From: a virus
Virus record (IMG/VR): IMGVR_UViG_3300001450_000081
Location: 15,353 to 39,899 of that record
Reading direction: 5' to 3' (one strand)
Length of the DNA: 24,547 bases
The position numbers and the translations under genes are program-made. A model generated the notes under the pieces. It saw nothing but the letters and a program-made list of their open reading frames with translations. It was not told the DNA's origin and made no database searches. Of the stretch, positions 1 to 9,083 are shown one piece after another (position 1 is the first letter of the stretch; every line of letters starts with the position of its first letter).

Positions 1-1184
1 CTTCCAACTAAACTACCTTCAGTGCTGCCATCTACTGAATCTTCAAGCAGCTTAACAGCCTTTTCATTGATCTCAGGGATTTTACCAAGAACTCTTTCCC
101 TAGTATTTTTAATATGCAAAGTCTGAGCACCTCTAAACTTCTTTAAGGCTTCTTGATCAATTAAATTACCATTAGCGTCTCTAGTAATCTTAGCTAGCTC
201 ATCATCAGAAATAGCGTATGTAGGATTTCCTTCATCGTCAAACCCAGTAACCTTAGTAATAGAAACATTATTGCCGTCTACAACTTGATAGTAATCTGGG
301 CGATATACTGTGTTTATGTCTTCAAGATCCTTTTCAACAAGATCTCTATTTGTAACTTGATTTGTTGTAAACGCCTCCGCAGCAACAGCATTCCATACTG
401 TCTTATTTGTTTTGGTTGTAGTGTTGTATTTATCTAAAAAGTCCTCATTAAACTTCTCCTCGTTAATTGACACTGGTACTAGTTTTTCATCAATAACCTT
501 TAAGTCATAGTAGACGTTGTTTGGTACGTGTGGACTAAGGCCCTCATTAAAAATAACCTCACTTAGCTCAGGGGAGGTAAACTTGTATGACGCCTCTGTT
601 GAGCCCTGAACCATGAAGAGGTTCTCTGCGTTAGAAGCAGTTATAGCTGAATCAAAGTATGGGACAAAGCCACCGCCTGGCTGCTCGACAGTAATGATAT
701 TTCCCTCCCTGCTGTAGTTTGGTACTAGCGCATAATCATCAAGAAGCCCAAGATTAAAATCTTTTAACCCCTGCTCTATTAACTCTTGATTCTCATTAAT
801 TGACTTAGCTTGCTCTAGCATGTGATTACTACCAAACTTAGCATCGTCAAGGAAGTTTGCGTATTGGTTTTTAGCTTGAACAAGAGCCGCTTGATTGGAG
901 GCGTTAGGATTTGATTTGAAGTTTGTAGCTGTCTCCTGCCACACATTTAGAGCCATCTGAACGCCAGGCTTGTATTTGCCATTAAGCTGCCCAGGAACTG
1001 CCGCTAAGAAAGCCTCATCTGGTTTGAAAGCACTAAGCTTTGCTTCTTGTTTCTTAGCTCGCTCAACTAGAGCTCCAGCAATAGGGTTAGCGAAAGCTTC
1101 TCCTGCTGCACGACCAACAGCCCCGTAATCAATATTAGGAGCTACATAGCCAGTTTTAAATCTTCTTCCTTGTCCGTCAGCCAT
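1..1184 (-). CDS. Internal virion/cargo protein candidate (3' end cut by window edge)
   Basis: The minus strand is open from an ATG at 1184 to the left edge, giving at least 394 residues with no stop. The start overlaps the preceding gene's stop as TAATG, so it is translationally coupled. The protein begins MADGQGRRFKTGYVAPNIDY and continues with a helical, Ala/Gln/Lys/Glu-rich stretch (about residues 20-140), then mixed alpha/beta acidic sequence. It has no signal peptide and no enzymatic motif I recognise. In podoviruses, the genes after the nozzle gene commonly encode proteins carried inside the head and ejected into the host. That position, and the similar setting of the 317-residue gene before it, are the only basis for the functional guess. 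A tail fibre or other virion protein is possible. Confidence 0.6.
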   Translation of the reverse strand, partial: MADGQGRRFKTGYVAPNIDYGAVGRAAGEAFANPIAGALVERAKKQEAKLSAFKPDEAFLAAVPGQLNGKYKPGVQMALNVWQETATNFKSNPNASNQAALVQAKNQYANFLDDAKFGSNHMLEQAKSINENQELIEQGLKDFNLGLLDDYALVPNYSREGNIITVEQPGGGFVPYFDSAITASNAENLFMVQGSTEASYKFTSPELSEVIFNEGLSPHVPNNVYYDLKVIDEKLVPVSINEEKFNEDFLDKYNTTTKTNKTVWNAVAAEAFTTNQVTNRDLVEKDLEDINTVYRPDYYQVVDGNNVSITKVTGFDDEGNPTYAISDDELAKITRDANGNLIDQEALKKFRGAQTLHIKNTRERVLGKIPEINEKAVKLLEDSVDGSTEGSLVG

Positions 1185-2137
1185 TACTTTTCAAATTTCT
1201 TTAGCAAGTTAAATAGGTATTTGTGTAACTGAGAATCACCATCCTTAGCTAGCTGCATTAGTTTTTTAGATTGCTCTGGGTTGAATACATACTCACCTCC
1301 AGTAAGCTCAGCTACCTTTTCACCTCCGTTATCTACAACGTGGAGAGGATTGCGTTTATGAGAAAACTCTCCAGGAGTTTTTGTAACCTTAACGCCACGC
1401 TTAGCTATCTTACCTCCATTTTCTTTTTTCCTGTTAGGGTCAAGGCCAAGTAAGTTACCAAACCCCCCAGCAGCAGCGCCCATTCCTATAGCGCCTCCAG
1501 CTATCCCAGCTACTCCACCAATAACATTAGATATATTCTGAACCCTCTGCTGTTCTACTTGAGCCTGCCTAGCTTCTGCTAAGGATTTAGCGTCATAAGC
1601 GTAATCAAGATCCCTTGTAGATCTAGTCTCTTTTAACCTTGTTTCTCTTTCCCTTGCTCCAGCAAGCTGTCCTAGCGCCTCGGTTTGTAACCTCTGCTGC
1701 GTCAGTGTCTCTTGTCTCTGAGACTTTTGAGCTTGTTGTGATGCCTGCATAACAGCACCTAATCCACGAGCGCCAAACTGAGATGCTGCTTGAGTTGTTG
1801 TGGCTAGAGATCTATTAATATCTTCAAGACGCTGCTGCATAAGCCGCTGATCATACGCTTGATTAACCATCTGGTAATACTCAGAAGGAGTTGATAACGA
1901 AGGCTGAGTATCTTTTACTTTTTGAAGGTCGGCTAATGCGGTTTGCATTTCTGTCTCAGCAGCAGCTCGCCTGTCTTTTTGCCCAACCATTCCAGCAATA
2001 CCACCAGCTAGCGAGCCTATCCCCCCAACCGCTGATGTTAAGCCAGTTCCTAGCAGCTCAGCTTGGCTTGCGCTCATATCTCCGAAATTGAACCCGCCGC
2101 CGCTGTTGTCTTCTTCGCCGTTTGTTGCTACTCCCAT
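1184..2137 (-). CDS. Internal/ejection protein candidate with two glycine-zipper segments
   Basis: 317 residues. Two Gly/Ala-rich hydrophobic segments (about 29-52 and 204-231, with repeated GxxxG/GGxxG spacing) flank a long polar helical region rich in Gln, Glu, Arg and Ala (about 53-200) that looks coiled-coil. The C-terminus is basic and carries a compact motif, VAELTGGEYVFNPEQSKKL (about 275-293), which I have the impression recurs in phage internal proteins. Glycine-zipper segments plus a helical middle suit a protein ejected from the virion that inserts in or crosses the host envelope, as P22 gp7/gp16/gp20 and T7 core proteins do. That role is inferred from composition and from position just after the nozzle gene (2-nt gap). 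A piece of a baseplate or tail is an alternative. Confidence 0.6.
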   Translation of the reverse strand: MGVATNGEEDNSGGGFNFGDMSASQAELLGTGLTSAVGGIGSLAGGIAGMVGQKDRRAAAETEMQTALADLQKVKDTQPSLSTPSEYYQMVNQAYDQRLMQQRLEDINRSLATTTQAASQFGARGLGAVMQASQQAQKSQRQETLTQQRLQTEALGQLAGARERETRLKETRSTRDLDYAYDAKSLAEARQAQVEQQRVQNISNVIGGVAGIAGGAIGMGAAAGGFGNLLGLDPNRKKENGGKIAKRGVKVTKTPGEFSHKRNPLHVVDNGGEKVAELTGGEYVFNPEQSKKLMQLAKDGDSQLHKYLFNLLKKFEK

Positions 2138-2139
2138 AT

Positions 2140-5100
2140 CTATTTATCGTTATGTAGGTTTGATGGAGTGTAAGACATGTTAACAGCGTAAAGTTCAGTA
2201 GCTGTTTGTGCTGGGTTTTTCATAGCTATTTGAGCGTAATAGTCCCTAATGTTATCTCCGTTTATTTTATCTTCTGACACAGCCATTAAAGTATCTCCCA
2301 CTGTAACACCTGCAACTGTCGTGTTTGCTGTGACTTCTTTTCTACCAGACACAGATGATATAGTAAGACTCAAGCTTGTTTCAGATGATGATTCCAACTT
2401 AAATAAGGTGTCTCCAATTCCAAACGGCAAGTTACTGATTCTAGAGGAAAATGTAATCTTATCCCCATCAATAGCTGTTACTTGCCCCAGAACAATTTTG
2501 TGAGAAGTGTTCAGTGTTCCTCCTGTCTCATCCTTGCCCATCACACGATACCACATGTTTTCTTTTTCCGTGAACTCAGTGGAGGGCATAGATGCTGTGG
2601 TTTGATCTGAGTTAGATACCACCGCTGTCCAAGGGCTATCGCCCTCTAAAGACATAGCATCGTAAACCTTTACCATACTAGGGTTGCCTTTAGATACAAC
2701 AGTTACCTCGCTATCATTTGCTGAACTATAGAATAAGTTATGCTTAGGATTACTATTGTGCTTCCATATTTGACCATCCTTAAATGAAAAGAATCTGTCA
2801 TGTAAACGTGCGTAGTTCTCAGGAACAAACGAGTAGAATGTAAGCCACACTTGTTTAATTGTTGACCAAGCAACAGTCTCTCCTGGCACTGTTGTTTCAC
2901 TAGCTCCCTTTGTTAGTGTAACAGATCCTGCATTTGAAGTTCTTACTAATGAGGTTGGTAAAGACATTGTGCTGTCTTTTATAGACACAAACCCAAGTCC
3001 AGTAAAATCATCCCCAAACAAAGAAAACTTAATATTGACTGCCGATTCAGTTGCTCTATTATCAAAGGTAGTATCTAGAATAACACCTCCCTTTTCTGGG
3101 AGTTGATCAATGTATGCGATACCGTTTCCTGATCTCTCCCAATTGTCAGAATCCATCTGCCATAAGTTAGCGTCCTCATTCCACCAAGGAGCCCCGTTTT
3201 TTCTATACTCAGGATTAACAATAAGATCAGTGTAACCTTTGCCAGTACCCATTCTTGGGTTTTCGATACGAATAATGTCACCACCATCATCTGAAGGAAC
3301 ACTTAGCATTTGTGAGCTTATTTCACTCATGCTTACAATATACTCGTCATTCTCAGGATCTATACCACAAGGAACTTTCTTTCTAGCTGAAACGCTATCT
3401 ATAAGCCCTAGCTTTGTTTGGAAGTATGAATCCATGTGCTTCGCACTAATAGGCTGAAGACCGTTACTATCTAGCTGCAATACAGCCGCCCTAGAAACAT
3501 CTACAAAGTAAACCCTGCCAAACTTTTCAGTTACTCCTTCTGGTTGCAATCCAGGCCCGTAGTCGCCAGCATAGAACGTAGGTGTGCCCATAACATTCTG
3601 TGATGTTACAAGCTGCCCTCCTGCTGCGCTTTCAATTAACACCCTTGATATTGGAGTTGCTGAGACTTTATTTTCTTGCATTACAAGAAGAGCCTCGTTC
3701 CTATCCATCAAATAACAGATTGCTCCATGCTGCGTATTGTAGTCTTTGAATGGGAATAAAGAAGGATTGAATGAAGATAGATTTAATGTTGCGCTATCTA
3801 GAGTAAATACATCGCTATACGTAACAGATGATATTCTGCGTATCTCTTGTTGGTCTGGAGTTTCTATATGAGGCCTACCAATTGAAACCGCTTTTGATTC
3901 AAAGAAATCACTAGCCGATTGATCCTCAATAAAAAAAGTTTTATAGAATTGATCATCTGGCTTAGTTTCATCAGGCAAACCAGTAGTCGAGTCAAGAGCA
4001 TTAACTAGTAAAGACCTTCTCCTTAAATAAACATCCCCTGTAGATAATGTTACTACGCCTGCAAATATTCCATCGTTATTGCCTGGAGTAGCCACAACTG
4101 AATTGTTAGGGACGCCACTGCCTTGAATGCCTTGACTAAAATTATTTCCGTCTGTTGTGTAGGTGAAGGTTCCGTCATCATTAATATTTATTCCTATAAT
4201 GATAACAAACCCACTATCCGTACCAGCAGTTAAAACTTTATCTCCTATATATAAACGCTCAGAAGTAGTGAAATCGTTAAGACCATTTACAATAATGTTG
4301 AATGTAGAGCTTGTGAAATTATCTCTATCTCCTCCATGAGTTCTTAAACCTCCTTGTTCTACAATATCATAGCACTTTCCAATCTCATAATACCTTTGAT
4401 TCTCCTCTATCTTTGCTGGCCTATATATCTCTACAACACAGTTGTTTGAGAAGTAATCTGTTCCACCCGATACATTTCCTCTAGTAAAATTAGCAACATC
4501 CTCATCACGTATAGTCATAAAGAAACCAGTCCTTCTATAGGCGGTTTCATCAGATTCAACTGTTTCAGTTGTTAGCTTTATAGGATTGTTTTCATCGTCA
4601 CCATACATCTTGTATGACGTTATAGGGAACTCCGCAAGCGGTCTAACTTTTGCGCCATCAGAACTAATACACTCTATCACCCTTAGCATATCTCCCTCTC
4701 TGTATTCGTAAGATATGTTTGCGCCCTTAGATTCTTTGTATGAGTTGTTCTTGCCTTCTAAGCTTCTTAATGAAAGATAAATCAAACCACTAGTTCCACC
4801 CGCAAGCCCCTCTACTATGGGTCTTGTAACAGCGCCAGAGTCACTTAACGGATCTGCATAAGTTGTTTGCTTAGCAAGAGCTGCTTCTGACACTGAGATC
4901 TGAAGTATGCTTTCGTATGTAGTATTCTTAGAATACACAGGAGCCCACTTAGCTGCCCAAGATGGGGGCTCATGCTCTAGCCTAATGTCTATTTCAGACT
5001 TGCCTTCATTACCCAATCTAGAGCTTCTACCAAAGTGATCAACATCAACAGAATCAATTTTCTGTACACCACTTGGTCTATTCCTGTGATCAAAGTAAAC

Positions 5101-7458
5101 AACACCAAGATCATGTGTAGCCCCTGCCTTAAAAGACTCAAATGCTTTTGACTGATCATTAATGAATTCAATGCTTGCTGAGGTTTGTTTGAAACCCCTA
5201 TAGGCAGATACAACTTGATTAGTTCCGTCACCAAAGTCATCCTTCAATTCCATCCCAACAGCAGTTGTGTTTCCAGCACCACCTAGTATAGGAGCTGACA
5301 TATTCTGCTGAATATAAAGGCTACCTATATAGTTTATTGCGAGCTGCATGTTGAATGCGTTGATCGGGCTATCTGGATCATTATTGAAAGCCATATCTGG
5401 GTAACCTGTGATCAAAAGCTGTTTTAGACTTAAAGCCGTTTCAGTTACTCTGATTTTAAATCTAACCTTTGGGACATCATTATCAAGGAAATAAGTGCCT
5501 CCGTATAACTCAAAGGTTACAAACCCATCAAAAGTCATTCGTGCCATTAACTGATCAGTACCAGTAATCGCTACATTTTGGGTAGGATCAGAAATAGGTG
5601 TTGTAAAGACATTATTAATAGCAACTGTTGAGGTTATTAAAGACTGAATTGATTGACCTTCTAATGAATCTGAAGCATTGCCAAATACATCGTCTGTCTG
5701 AAGAACTCCTAAAAATTCAGTAGTCGCAGTTCCGTTTACAGCATTAATTAATTCATTTGCAAAAGCTTGCTCTATAGGGGTGTCACTGGTTGCTGCTATT
5801 TCGTCGGTAATGTCAACCGATGTAGAAAATGTTATAGGAGCTGTAGGCTGGAGATTGGAGATTGAAGTTGACGCTTGAATATCATCGCTAGTATTACTAA
5901 CATCACCAGAACTTAATCCACTAGTAAAACCATTTACACTGTTTCCTTGTGAGTCATTAAACCCAAAGTTTAAACCTGAGAACTGAGGAGTCAACACCTG
6001 CATGTTTAAAGATGTTGGAAGATTAGCATCAAGCAGTGCTTGTGGGGGATCTCCGTTTTCGTCAGTAAAAGTTACTGGGTAATCAAAATGATTGTTATCG
6101 CTACCAAATGTTCCAATACCAAACTCAGTAAAGTCAAACTTAGCAAGGAAGTTTATCTGACCTGGCTGTATAGTCTCCATGTCCACAACTTGACTGATGT
6201 CAATTTCAATCCCAGGATACCCATCAAACTGGCCATAAGAAACTAAATCATTACTAGCTGTTAATGTACTGGGCTCGTTAGTTCCAATTCTATTCCCAAG
6301 TATAAAGTCATAGTAATTCTGAAGAAACTCAGAAAATGAACCAGACTCAACCGCCCCTGCTTGTGAAGGGAGTTCTAAGTTAAAAGGTGTTGGATGATAT
6401 ATAGGGTAAGTGATGTTGCCATCCGTATTGATATTGTCAAAGCCCTCTAAGTAGTTAGAGTAAAACAATCTGTTGTTACTGACAGCTTGAGAAAAAGCCT
6501 TTCGAGGAACAGCATCAAAAGCTTTGAAAGCTTCTTGATCTGGCAACAGATTATAAATCCCATCGTTTCTAAAAGTAAATCCAACCGTTCCACCTTCAGG
6601 AGTGTTATCTACTTCGCCTATTCTATAAAAAGCTTGGTCATTATTCTTCCTAGCATAAATCCTTATCTTATCTACTGGAGCTTTAGTAGCTGTAAGAGTT
6701 AACTCTACAGCGTTATTCTCATCTTCAAAGAATGTTTTAGCAGTAATGTTATGAGCAAGGTTTGTCGTGCTTACAGCTATCTTAGAATACATTGATAAAG
6801 CGCTAGTCTCTCCATCATCATACACGTACTGATAAGCAAACTGAAAGATGTTGTTCTTTAGTTTGTTTGACTTGTTATTGTCTTCAGTTAAAAACTCGAA
6901 CGTAATTGGAGTTTGTGGTGGCTGCTTACACACAGTCAAGAACAGCTCTTTCTCCGCTGTAGATCCAGTCTGCAATACCGCTGAGTAATTTGACTGAAGC
7001 GCTCTAGTAGCGTTAATCTTTCTTGGCTCATTACGATTGTCAGTGAAGTACAATAAGTGTTCGCCAAACTGATTAATCACAACATCAGCCTTAACATGAT
7101 CTTGAGCTCCGAAGTTTAAAACAGAGTTTTCATAAACCATGTAGTATTGATCTGCGGTATACCTATACACATATATACCATGAAGCCCACCAGTGTTGTA
7201 TAAGAAGTAATAGATGCACTTACCCGCCTCAGAAGACACAGATCCAATAACTCTATTGCTACCAGAATCTGGAATTAAATCTCTAGGTAAGCTAGCTGAA
7301 ACAGCAGTATTTCCTTTAACATTCTTTAGAACACCTTGATTACCATCAGGATCATTAGAGACTCTAACATTAACAGCGTTAGACATCTCAACATTCTTTA
7401 TCAGTCTAGCGTCCTCATCCTTGTTGAGGTACTGTGGTATGAGCTTATCTATTGCCAT
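2140..7458 (-). CDS. Giant tail nozzle/muzzle-like protein (P22 gp10-like, crAss-like 'stabilization protein')
   Basis: 1772 residues, the largest gene here. The N-terminus (MAIDKLIPQYLNKDEDARLI) leads into repeated beta-rich segments, including HLLYFTDNRNEPRKIN near residue 140. Near residues 1290-1340 lies the segment GVTEKFGRVYFVDVSRAAVL followed by NGLQPIS. From memory of the family, this beta-propeller-like signature matches the nozzle/stabilization proteins of crAss-like and other Bacteroidota podoviruses. Residues about 380-760 are Ser/Thr/Asn-rich and look inserted relative to the core; P22 gp10 is only about 470 residues. It starts by a 1-nt TAATG overlap with the neck-protein gene and is followed 2 nt later by the internal-protein gene, the order expected for a tail-tip nozzle. 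A receptor-binding role for the inserted region is possible but unproven. Confidence 0.62.
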   Translation of the reverse strand: MAIDKLIPQYLNKDEDARLIKNVEMSNAVNVRVSNDPDGNQGVLKNVKGNTAVSASLPRDLIPDSGSNRVIGSVSSEAGKCIYYFLYNTGGLHGIYVYRYTADQYYMVYENSVLNFGAQDHVKADVVINQFGEHLLYFTDNRNEPRKINATRALQSNYSAVLQTGSTAEKELFLTVCKQPPQTPITFEFLTEDNNKSNKLKNNIFQFAYQYVYDDGETSALSMYSKIAVSTTNLAHNITAKTFFEDENNAVELTLTATKAPVDKIRIYARKNNDQAFYRIGEVDNTPEGGTVGFTFRNDGIYNLLPDQEAFKAFDAVPRKAFSQAVSNNRLFYSNYLEGFDNINTDGNITYPIYHPTPFNLELPSQAGAVESGSFSEFLQNYYDFILGNRIGTNEPSTLTASNDLVSYGQFDGYPGIEIDISQVVDMETIQPGQINFLAKFDFTEFGIGTFGSDNNHFDYPVTFTDENGDPPQALLDANLPTSLNMQVLTPQFSGLNFGFNDSQGNSVNGFTSGLSSGDVSNTSDDIQASTSISNLQPTAPITFSTSVDITDEIAATSDTPIEQAFANELINAVNGTATTEFLGVLQTDDVFGNASDSLEGQSIQSLITSTVAINNVFTTPISDPTQNVAITGTDQLMARMTFDGFVTFELYGGTYFLDNDVPKVRFKIRVTETALSLKQLLITGYPDMAFNNDPDSPINAFNMQLAINYIGSLYIQQNMSAPILGGAGNTTAVGMELKDDFGDGTNQVVSAYRGFKQTSASIEFINDQSKAFESFKAGATHDLGVVYFDHRNRPSGVQKIDSVDVDHFGRSSRLGNEGKSEIDIRLEHEPPSWAAKWAPVYSKNTTYESILQISVSEAALAKQTTYADPLSDSGAVTRPIVEGLAGGTSGLIYLSLRSLEGKNNSYKESKGANISYEYREGDMLRVIECISSDGAKVRPLAEFPITSYKMYGDDENNPIKLTTETVESDETAYRRTGFFMTIRDEDVANFTRGNVSGGTDYFSNNCVVEIYRPAKIEENQRYYEIGKCYDIVEQGGLRTHGGDRDNFTSSTFNIIVNGLNDFTTSERLYIGDKVLTAGTDSGFVIIIGININDDGTFTYTTDGNNFSQGIQGSGVPNNSVVATPGNNDGIFAGVVTLSTGDVYLRRRSLLVNALDSTTGLPDETKPDDQFYKTFFIEDQSASDFFESKAVSIGRPHIETPDQQEIRRISSVTYSDVFTLDSATLNLSSFNPSLFPFKDYNTQHGAICYLMDRNEALLVMQENKVSATPISRVLIESAAGGQLVTSQNVMGTPTFYAGDYGPGLQPEGVTEKFGRVYFVDVSRAAVLQLDSNGLQPISAKHMDSYFQTKLGLIDSVSARKKVPCGIDPENDEYIVSMSEISSQMLSVPSDDGGDIIRIENPRMGTGKGYTDLIVNPEYRKNGAPWWNEDANLWQMDSDNWERSGNGIAYIDQLPEKGGVILDTTFDNRATESAVNIKFSLFGDDFTGLGFVSIKDSTMSLPTSLVRTSNAGSVTLTKGASETTVPGETVAWSTIKQVWLTFYSFVPENYARLHDRFFSFKDGQIWKHNSNPKHNLFYSSANDSEVTVVSKGNPSMVKVYDAMSLEGDSPWTAVVSNSDQTTASMPSTEFTEKENMWYRVMGKDETGGTLNTSHKIVLGQVTAIDGDKITFSSRISNLPFGIGDTLFKLESSSETSLSLTISSVSGRKEVTANTTVAGVTVGDTLMAVSEDKINGDNIRDYYAQIAMKNPAQTATELYAVNMSYTPSNLHNDK

Positions 7459-8267
7459 TAATACTTAGGTGATTGCTTAAAGTTCTTACGGATAGTCTTG
7501 AGTGCTTCCTGCTGGCTAAACGATTTCAATCTAGAGTTAGCCTTCCTGCGCTCATTATAGTATTCAGATCGAGCTCTACCCTTTTCAGCCATAGGGACAT
7601 TACTCTTGCGCTCAACGAGCCTGTAGTATATGTATGACCTTAGAGCCTCTTCAGCCTGAACGTGAACTGTAGGGTTAGATGACCTAGCTTCATCAGCGAT
7701 ATATTCAATCACTACTTCGCTAGTAGGGTTGTTCGTGGCAAGCTCGATCCTGTTTTGATCAAAGTTAAGCCTATACTCTCCCTCGTAAAAGCCACCGCCT
7801 AACCCGTAGATCTGACCGATGTTGTTCTGGTATATGTAGTTTGAGAAAACAAGGAAGTCGTCTCCACCAAGAACACCGCTAGAAGATGAGCCAGTCTTAG
7901 CGTCCTCTCTGTCAAACACCCCATCACCATCACTATCTAAGTTATTTCCAGCGCTATCAGTCTTATATTTTTGAGAGTAGTTAATATTCTTATTCTCACC
8001 GAAGACATGAACCAATCCGTCAGACCCAACGATACCAATCTTAATAAGATCTACAAAATCATCAGGCAGCTCTACAGTGTTATTAGCTCCAGCTGAAAGC
8101 TTGATAGACCTAACCCGCTGGAGAAGATCAAACCCCATCTCTCTAACACCCCTTAAGGCGTAGTTATGTATTAACGTATCTGATGCGTTGTTAGCGTAGT
8201 CATCCCCTTCTAAGGTTAGTATGAAGTCGTTTACTACTTGTGATACGGTTACTAAATTCCTTGCCAT
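7458..8267 (-). CDS. Neck/ring protein (tail tubular A / P22 gp4-like candidate) with calcium-loop-like insert
   Basis: 269 residues. The N-terminal half is helical (about 1-55), followed by LPDDFVDLIKIGIVGSDG (about 69-86), beta segments, and a helical C-terminal third (EEALRSYIYYRLVERKSN). This layout of helices, LP-DFV strand and terminal helices matches my memory of head-to-tail adaptor/ring proteins in crAss-like and related phages, which bind below the portal. A striking insert around residues 109-122, NLDSDGDGVFDRED, has the DxDxDGxxDxxD spacing of thrombospondin type 3 or dockerin-like calcium loops. The gene sits between another neck candidate and the nozzle. The exact ring position cannot be deduced from sequence alone. 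Confidence 0.58.
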   Translation of the reverse strand: MARNLVTVSQVVNDFILTLEGDDYANNASDTLIHNYALRGVREMGFDLLQRVRSIKLSAGANNTVELPDDFVDLIKIGIVGSDGLVHVFGENKNINYSQKYKTDSAGNNLDSDGDGVFDREDAKTGSSSSGVLGGDDFLVFSNYIYQNNIGQIYGLGGGFYEGEYRLNFDQNRIELATNNPTSEVVIEYIADEARSSNPTVHVQAEEALRSYIYYRLVERKSNVPMAEKGRARSEYYNERRKANSRLKSFSQQEALKTIRKNFKQSPKY

Positions 8268-8270
8268 CTG

Positions 8271-9002
8271 TTATGCCTTTTTTGATTCAGCGTCCCCATA
8301 GTTATATACGTTAGGGTCTCTGAGGTTGACGCCTATAAGCTTAGCAATCTCAAACACTAAGTCAGAACTGTAATGTTCTGGGAGCTCAAAGTCAACTGAG
8401 GTAGAGGCGCTATACGCCTCTTTCCCATTGCTTGTAGTAAATCCAAACTTAGGAAGAGATACTGTCCTTGCTCCTGTAGAAGGATTAGATCCTTCTGGTT
8501 GCTTGTAATATCTTAATATAATCTTGTTTATGCTTGTAGGAAAGACTTCGAAGCTGTCCTTTACTATAGCTACTGGACGAGAAGTTGAAGGAGCTGATAG
8601 AGTACTAAGAAGAATCCTGTCAATCTTTTCTTCATCATAGATAGGATCAATCATTACTGAGCTAGTAACATCCAGAAGGACACTGCCAAAAGTCTTCATG
8701 CTTATAAGCCTAGCAAAGTCATCGGGCTTTGCAAATACACCAGAAGCTTTGGTAACTGTGGAGTTTTTAGAAAACACCCCTAAGTCCTCCTTGAGCTGCT
8801 TGATTCTAGACTTGTCTCTAGCTGGATCTAAGTTGCGCCTACGCATTGCTTCTGCAAGCGTTAAGTCTGCAAACAGCTTATTAAAAATGTTCTGTTGTGC
8901 AATGGGAGCGAACGAATTAAATTCCGTAGGAGTCACGAAACCTCGCTGCTCCTTATTCGCTAAGTCACTCAATGCATTATATACTTCCCTTACACTTGCC
9001 AT
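8271..9002 (-). CDS. Neck/connector structural protein candidate
   Basis: 243 residues starting MASVREVYNALSDLANKEQR, followed by GFVTPTEFNSFAPIAQQNIF. This N-terminal pattern (helix, NKEQRG, T/SPxEFN, AQxxIF) is one I associate with a conserved structural protein in Bacteroidota podoviruses, coded just before the gp4-like neck gene. The rest is mixed alpha/beta, including a strand-rich segment near residues 145-165 (SINKIILRYYKQPEG). It is the first gene after a terminator and has its own promoter box, so it leads a neck-nozzle-internal protein transcription unit. Role inferred from position and N-terminal pattern; no catalytic residues seen. Confidence 0.55.
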   Translation of the reverse strand: MASVREVYNALSDLANKEQRGFVTPTEFNSFAPIAQQNIFNKLFADLTLAEAMRRRNLDPARDKSRIKQLKEDLGVFSKNSTVTKASGVFAKPDDFARLISMKTFGSVLLDVTSSVMIDPIYDEEKIDRILLSTLSAPSTSRPVAIVKDSFEVFPTSINKIILRYYKQPEGSNPSTGARTVSLPKFGFTTSNGKEAYSASTSVDFELPEHYSSDLVFEIAKLIGVNLRDPNVYNYGDAESKKA

Positions 9003-9024
9003 TATTGATATATCTTCAGATAGG

Positions 9025-9032
9025 CAAATATA
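9025..9032 (-). promoter_or_regulatory. Bacteroidota-type -7 box TATATTTG before the neck-protein gene
   Basis: The plus strand reads CAAATATA, giving TATATTTG on the minus strand, an exact match to the flavobacterial -7 consensus TAnnTTTG. Its last base lies 22 nt before the ATG at 9002. A TTG lies 27 nt upstream of the box, longer than the usual 17-23, so the -33 element is doubtful. The box directly abuts the U-run of a terminator, so this looks like a fresh start of transcription. Confidence 0.5.
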
Positions 9033-9053
9033 AGAAAAGGGGCCGAAGCCCCT
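9032..9053 (-). terminator. Intrinsic terminator with UUCG tetraloop
   Basis: On the minus strand, AGGGGC-TTCG-GCCCCT forms a 6-bp stem closed by a UUCG tetraloop (9038-9043 paired with 9048-9053), followed by TTTTCTTA. It lies about 30 bases past the stop of the AT-hook protein gene and immediately before the neck-gene promoter box. Confidence 0.75.
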
Positions 9054-9083
9054 CTCTTACAATCACTATGAGTAAAAAACCGT

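Noticed and set aside
8698-9033. 111-residue plus-strand frame over the neck-protein start
   Set aside because: It is antisense to a convincing gene, has no promoter box in its direction, and shows Leu/Ser-rich shadow composition.
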